In this document: positions 51,779 to 55,480 of the stretch, piece after piece | How the letters are laid out: every line of letters begins with the position of its first letter | How positions within the stretch are numbered: position 1 is the stretch's first letter | NCBI GenBank assembly: GCA_041662605.1 | Contig: JBAZSD010000029.1 | Location: forward strand, 1 to 55,480 | From: Desulfomonilaceae bacterium | GTDB lineage: Bacteria; Desulfobacterota; Desulfomonilia; Desulfomonilales; Desulfomonilaceae | Length of the DNA stretch: 55,480 nt | Direction of reading: 5' to 3' | Program-made: the position numbers and the translations under genes | The notes under the pieces: model-generated | Seen by the model: the letters and a program-made list of their open reading frames with translations, nothing else | Told to the model about the DNA's origin: nothing | The model's database searches: none

Positions 51779-52627
51779 ATGTCAACATTCAGAACACTTC
51801 GCTTCGTCGAGAGAGAGCTTTCGATAGAAAATTATGATGATTTACTCACGCGAAAAAGACACGATTTGCTCACATGCTGTAGAAGCTTACCGGATAAGGC
51901 CACTGTTATTCAGACATGCGGAGGTTGCTTGCGGCTGATCATGGACATGAGCGCCTTCAGCCACGGGAAAGCGACGACCAACGTGGATTTTAAGAATGTC
52001 GTCAGCGTAGCCGAAGAGGCTGCATTTGATTTATTCCTTCCTAAGACATTGCAGGAGGCTTTGGCTGAGGCTTGTAACTACCTGACCCTTGGGGTGGATG
52101 TCTATCACGAGGATGGTTCCTGCGATACGCACGCTGAGCTTGTGGGGGTCTACGATACCAGGGGAGGCTGTTTTGTGGCATGGACCGGCAAGAGCTACCC
52201 AGTTCAATTCCAAACATCTTCGCTGATGTATTGCAAGGACTTGGAGTCCCACTTCCTCACCTTGAGCGGTGTGAGCGTCATGCTATTGGGTTGTCATGAC
52301 CTAAACATCTTTAGTCCACGCAGCAGAGCGTCGGCGTCGCAAGGCACTTACAAGGATCAAATCATGAACAAAATGGATCGTCTCGTAAAGATTCACGATC
52401 CTGTAGTCGTTTTGCACCATCCCCATTACACCGATTCACCCCGAATTTGGAGAGTGCCGTGGACGGGGGTTGATCGAAACGTTCCGTACTGCGACACGTA
52501 TTCTTCAGGTATATTCTATGGTGCTGGCGACGGAGGAAAACCGCGCGGGAGACTTGAGGAAGTTCTCGCCAAAACAGCAAAAGGTGATGTTAAGAACTGG
52601 ATTCAGGACCTGCCTAAGATATCCTAG
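51779..52627 (+). CDS. Unknown protein of the mcrBC operon with a nitrilase-like Cys motif
   Basis: A 282-residue soluble protein starting 17 bases after mcrC with GGGAGG upstream, so cotranscribed. No family is recognised for certain. Notable pieces: LTCCRSLPDKATVIQTCGGC near the start, then SVMLLGCHDLNIFSPRSRAS near residue 175, which resembles the nucleophile motif of nitrilase-fold hydrolases (C-x-D-L-x-F-P), and VVVLHHPHYTDSPRIW near residue 215 with clustered His. It could be a hydrolase or an effector of the restriction system. The role is open. Confidence 0.5.
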   Translation: MSTFRTLRFVERELSIENYDDLLTRKRHDLLTCCRSLPDKATVIQTCGGCLRLIMDMSAFSHGKATTNVDFKNVVSVAEEAAFDLFLPKTLQEALAEACNYLTLGVDVYHEDGSCDTHAELVGVYDTRGGCFVAWTGKSYPVQFQTSSLMYCKDLESHFLTLSGVSVMLLGCHDLNIFSPRSRASASQGTYKDQIMNKMDRLVKIHDPVVVLHHPHYTDSPRIWRVPWTGVDRNVPYCDTYSSGIFYGAGDGGKPRGRLEEVLAKTAKGDVKNWIQDLPKIS

Positions 52628-52644
52628 AATAGGGGGGTCAACTA

Positions 52645-53496
52645 ATGGACTTCGACGAACGAGTTATAAGGCGTAAACATGTTGAGAATGCAATCAAACG
52701 GTACTGCCTTGAGAGACCGAAACATAAACCAGCAAGAAGTGCTTTCTTACTATGGAATGGTGAAAAGCTACCCGCCAAATATATTCTCCGACTTGCTTTC
52801 CAGAATGCCACAGGTTTCATGCCTAAACCAGAGACCCTCACCGGAGGAGAAGCAAGTATTCGCGTTTTGAAGGATCTTGGATTCGAGACTTGTTATGAAG
52901 AACCCAAAAGGCGCTCTGCGAACAGAAACCCAATTAAAAGCGCTAGACGAGCAGCGCTAAAAGGAATCCTTGAAAAACATTATGGTCCCGTTGAAAGGGA
53001 ATGGAAGAACCCACTGATCTCCGTACCGGACTTGGTTAACAGAAGAGGAATGGATAACAATATTAACCGAATTTTTGAGGCTCTCAGAAAGCATCGTCGG
53101 ATGGAGATTAGAGGAAAAAAAGGGCACAAGCTTGCTTTCGATTTTTTCATCATGCAGTTAAATTTACCTATAGAGTTTGACGAGCGTCAGCACTTCACGC
53201 CATTACGTCAAGTGAGCCTAGAAAATTATCCTGTCTATGCACATCTCGGGTTCCCTCGCGATAGGTGGATACAGCTATCGAAAAAGATACGAGCTGGCGA
53301 TAATTCCCCAATCTATCGTGATGAACAAAGAGCCTTGTACGATTCAATACGAGATCTAATGGCTCCCCAAGTCGGTCTTTTACCGGTTGTTAGAGTCTTC
53401 GAAGAAGATGTTGAGTGGGAGCGGACAGGCGAAAACTGCGAGGAGGGTAAACGATTTCTAGTCAAACTAGAGACGATTATTCGTGATCACCGATAA
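52645..53496 (+). CDS. ScoMcrA-HEAD-like protein with C-terminal nuclease-like domain
   Basis: A 283-residue protein, 17 bases after the preceding gene with a GGGGGG purine stretch before the ATG. Residues 8-90 (VENAIKRYCLERP, FLLWNGEKLPAKYILRLAFQ, LTGGEASIRVLKDLGF) match the pattern of the N-terminal head domain of ScoMcrA-type restriction enzymes. The C-terminal half contains LAFDFFI, about ten residues, then IEFDERQHFT, a Vsr/PD-(D/E)XK-like D-x-n-E-x-D-x-x-Q-H-F site. It is probably another modification- or mismatch-dependent nuclease in the same operon as mcrBC. Assignment by pattern only. Confidence 0.6.
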   Translation: MDFDERVIRRKHVENAIKRYCLERPKHKPARSAFLLWNGEKLPAKYILRLAFQNATGFMPKPETLTGGEASIRVLKDLGFETCYEEPKRRSANRNPIKSARRAALKGILEKHYGPVEREWKNPLISVPDLVNRRGMDNNINRIFEALRKHRRMEIRGKKGHKLAFDFFIMQLNLPIEFDERQHFTPLRQVSLENYPVYAHLGFPRDRWIQLSKKIRAGDNSPIYRDEQRALYDSIRDLMAPQVGLLPVVRVFEEDVEWERTGENCEEGKRFLVKLETIIRDHR

Positions 53497-53668
53497 GGAT
53501 TGTCACAACAGCCGAAGAACAGGCACAGAGCAAGCCTACTAACTAATCTTGCTTTTTCTTTCATCATCCAGTTGGCACTATCGCTCAAACCAGAATCGTA
53601 ATTCCGAGTGTAAGTCTTTGCCAAAAGATACACGAGTACCACTTTTCCATTCGCAGTCCCTGGCCAAA

Positions 53669-54061
53669 CTATTCTGCTTCTACACACCAGTCTGAATACG
53701 GCAATGTCGTTTCCATGGTTTTAAAAAGGCTGACAAAAATATCTTCCTGTTCAAGCGCCTCCCTATTACCGAGGACAATCAACTTGTGTCGAGCCCGCGA
53801 CATGGCCACGTTCAAGCGTTTCTCATCTGCAAGATGCGAAGAAACTAGACTGTCGGACATGCCTAGGGATACAAGAACGACATCGCTTTGGCCCCCCTGA
53901 AATCTGTCAACAGTGCTTACCGAATCAAGTATCATCTTCTCGGTATCACTGTCGTACAAGCGACTTCCGCTAAACAGATCAAGAATCAATTGGGTATTTG
54001 ATTTTAGCTGATTCTTATTGTCCGGATCCAGATTCACGGCTCCAGATTCACCTTCCTTCAT
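53669..54061 (-). pseudogene. C-terminal fragment of a Dna2/UPF1-like SF1 helicase
   Basis: A 130-residue frame with helicase motif V (STVDRFQGGQSDVVLVSL) and motif VI (RLNVAMSRARHKLIVLGN) of the AAA_12 helicase C-terminal domain. Everything upstream of motif V (Walker A, Walker B) is absent; at 54062 homology stops, about 270 bases before the insertion sequence. It is a truncated relic of a large helicase, possibly from a defence gene cut by the rearrangement on the right. Confidence 0.7.
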
Positions 54062-54113
54062 TAAGGCGAATCAGTTATCATAAACTGATTCCATAACAAT
54101 CTTGGAGTTCTTG

Positions 54114-54329
54114 ATGACCTTCTATGAAGAACCTACTCACTACGAAAAGACTGTCATTTCAGATTTACAGGGAGCCTGGGAGAATTTACGACGAACAGTA
54201 GTCGAACATCACCCATTCCCGGAATCTGAGCGGTTATTATTTCATGTGGATGAGGGAATGAGTTGGGAAAGTGTTCGTGACCTTAGAGCCACTTGCAAAA
54301 GTGTTTTTTGGGTGTTTAAGCATGTGTAA
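54114..54329 (+). CDS. Hypothetical protein, 71 residues
   Basis: A short frame from ATG 54114: TFYEEPTHYEKTVISDLQGA, then WENLRRTVVEHHPFPESERL and an end in WVFKHV. It is acidic and His-rich, with no recognised family and no clear ribosome-binding site. It ends just before the insertion sequence and may itself be a gene end. Confidence 0.3.
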   Translation: MTFYEEPTHYEKTVISDLQGAWENLRRTVVEHHPFPESERLLFHVDEGMSWESVRDLRATCKSVFWVFKHV

Positions 54330-54335
54330 TAAATG

Positions 54336-54409
54336 AGCTTCACGGGCAGGCCCGTGGTATAGTGTTTTTGCAAAAAAGACGCTTTTTCACGGGAGACGCC
54401 AGTGAAGCT
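54336..54409. repeat. Inverted repeats at the left end of the insertion sequence
   Basis: AGCTTCAC (54336-54343) and GTGAAGCT (54402-54409) are reverse complements, the second lying over the transposase start codon, and CACGGGC-AG-GCCCGTG (54341-54356) is a tight hairpin within. The element's terminal repeat probably lies here; the right end is outside the window, so the exact end cannot be fixed. Confidence 0.4.
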
Positions 54410-55480
54410 TAGGAAGAGAATATCATGGTTGATGGGGACACTGCAACGCAGTCTGTTTCCGAAATTGCAGGAGTCATGGAGCGCTCCTCTAACCGAAAAA
54501 GAGAAGCAACTTGTGTCGATCTTGGAGTTGGTCCAAGTTGAGAGTTTTGTTCCAAAAAGCTCTTTTACGCAGTCGTTGGGAAGAAAACTTCGCTATCGTG
54601 AATCGATAGCACGGTCCTTTGTCGCTAAGTCTGTTTATGGATATCCTTTCACAAGGTCGTTGATTGAGGCGCTTAAGACTACGCCGAGTCTGCGTAAGAT
54701 CTGTGGTTTTGACAAGGCTTCAGACATTACCTCGGAGTCCACTTTCTCCCGGGCTTTTGCCGAGTTTGCTGATAGTGGTCTTGGTGATAAGGTCCATGAG
54801 GCTTTGGTTGAACGATCTTTGAAAACGGAACTGATAGGGCATATATCCAGAGACTATACGGCCATAGAAGGCCGTGAGAAACCAGTAAAGAAAACACCGA
54901 AGGAAAAACCTTCTCCGAAAAAAAGAGGTCGTAGAACCAAAAGGGAACACTCAGAACCCAAGGAAGTAAAACGATTGGAGCGTCAGATTCATCAATCAGC
55001 GGAACAGGCGTTAAAGGAATTGCCGGTTGCCTGCGATGTCGGAACCAAGAAGAACTCCAAGGGATACAAAGTAAGTTGGATTGGCTATAAGTTTCATGCG
55101 GATGTCAATGACTACGGTCTGCCAGTGAGTGTCGCGATGACCTCCGCATCATTACACGACAGTCAGGTAGCCATACCGCTCATGAAGACGAGCAGTTCCA
55201 GAGTAACATATCTCTATGATGTCATGGATTCGGCCTATGACGCTGGGCTCATTTATGAACTTAGCAGGAGTCTCGGCCATGTGCCCATAATAGACAGGAA
55301 CTCTCGTGGTAAGGATATTATCCCCATGGCTCCTCATGAGGCTGCCAGATATAAAGAAAGAACAGCGGCGGAGCGGTTCTATAGTCGTTTAAAGGAAGAG
55401 TTCGGAGCAAACAACATTATGGTTCGAGGAGCCTTGAAGGTAAAGGCTCATTTAATGTTTGGTGTGATTGCGATCTTTGC
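54402..55480 (+). mobile_element. DDE transposase of an insertion sequence, cut by the window edge
   Basis: An uninterrupted frame from GTG 54402 (GGGAG upstream) to the end of the window, at least 359 residues. It begins KLRKRISWLMGTLQRSLFP, has a DUF772-like N-terminal region (SFTQSLGRKLRYRES, ITSESTFSRAFAEFA), the first catalytic Asp in HISRDYTAIEGREKP, a Lys/Arg/Pro-rich insert, a second Asp in YLYDVMDSAYDAGLIYE, and the third-acid region with R-Y-K-E-R-T-A-A-E-R-F-Y-S-R-L-K-E. It resembles IS1182/IS5-type elements; the family is tentative. The copy is open and may be active. Confidence 0.85.

Noticed and set aside
1..55480. CRISPR array, rRNA or tRNA genes, prophage structural genes
   Set aside because: No evenly spaced direct repeats, no rRNA-like conserved tracts, no recognisable cloverleaf and no phage head, tail or portal proteins were seen.

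Overview
The window is roughly 48-50% G+C and looks like a chromosomal segment of an anaerobic, dissimilatory bacterium, most likely a Desulfobacterota (former Deltaproteobacteria) lineage. The signs are a c-type multihaem cytochrome, a Mo-bisPGD reductase with Fe-S and NrfD subunits, a sigma-54 activator, many Cys-rich redox proteins and two places where an in-frame UGA probably means selenocysteine. No rRNA, tRNA or CRISPR array was seen. The taxonomic call is inference from gene content.

Region 1 (1-4.3 kb) is a patchwork: a DUF2062 membrane protein, an N-terminally lost OsmC-like gene whose catalytic Cys position is UGA, the 5' end of an IS256-type element, an MFS transporter and an SDR dehydrogenase. 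Region 2 (4.3-15.9 kb) is an arsenic/metalloid resistance island: an ArsR-ArsM fusion divergent from tandem ArsR genes, two Cys-x-Cys permeases (ArsP-like), a thiol-redox set (two small glutaredoxin-like proteins, a secreted thioredoxin, CcdA), a DGC-domain protein, a 4Fe-4S protein, a third ArsR and an ACR3 arsenite pump. The set could sense trivalent arsenic, methylate it, keep thiols reduced and export inorganic and organic forms.

Region 3 (16-30.2 kb) is respiratory: an SGNH hydrolase, a universal stress protein, a pentahaem cytochrome read through UGA, a PhnD-like lipoprotein paired with a membrane-bound sigma-54 activator, then a clear -24/-12 promoter in front of a receiver-like protein and a Ttr/Srd-type B-C-A reductase operon (Fe-S, NrfD, Mo subunit). 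The circuit suggests that a periplasmic oxyanion is detected by the lipoprotein and used as terminal electron acceptor; the substrate (tetrathionate, selenate, arsenate or other) cannot be read from sequence.

Region 4 (30.2-41.3 kb) is a gene graveyard with new arrivals: two decayed copies of a sugar-phosphate isomerase sharing the same internal deletion (an intact copy lies at 38.95 kb), an amidase remnant, a RelE-MNT toxin/antitoxin chimera, WYL and MFS remnants, plus AT-rich hypothetical genes, a TerB_N-like protein with a C-terminal nuclease and a GIY-YIG protein. Region 5 (41.4-55.5 kb) is a DNA-processing and defence island: an AddB/AddA-like pair, McrB-McrC, an unknown protein with a nitrilase-like Cys motif, a nuclease with a ScoMcrA-HEAD-like N-terminus, a truncated SF1 helicase, and an insertion sequence running off the right edge.
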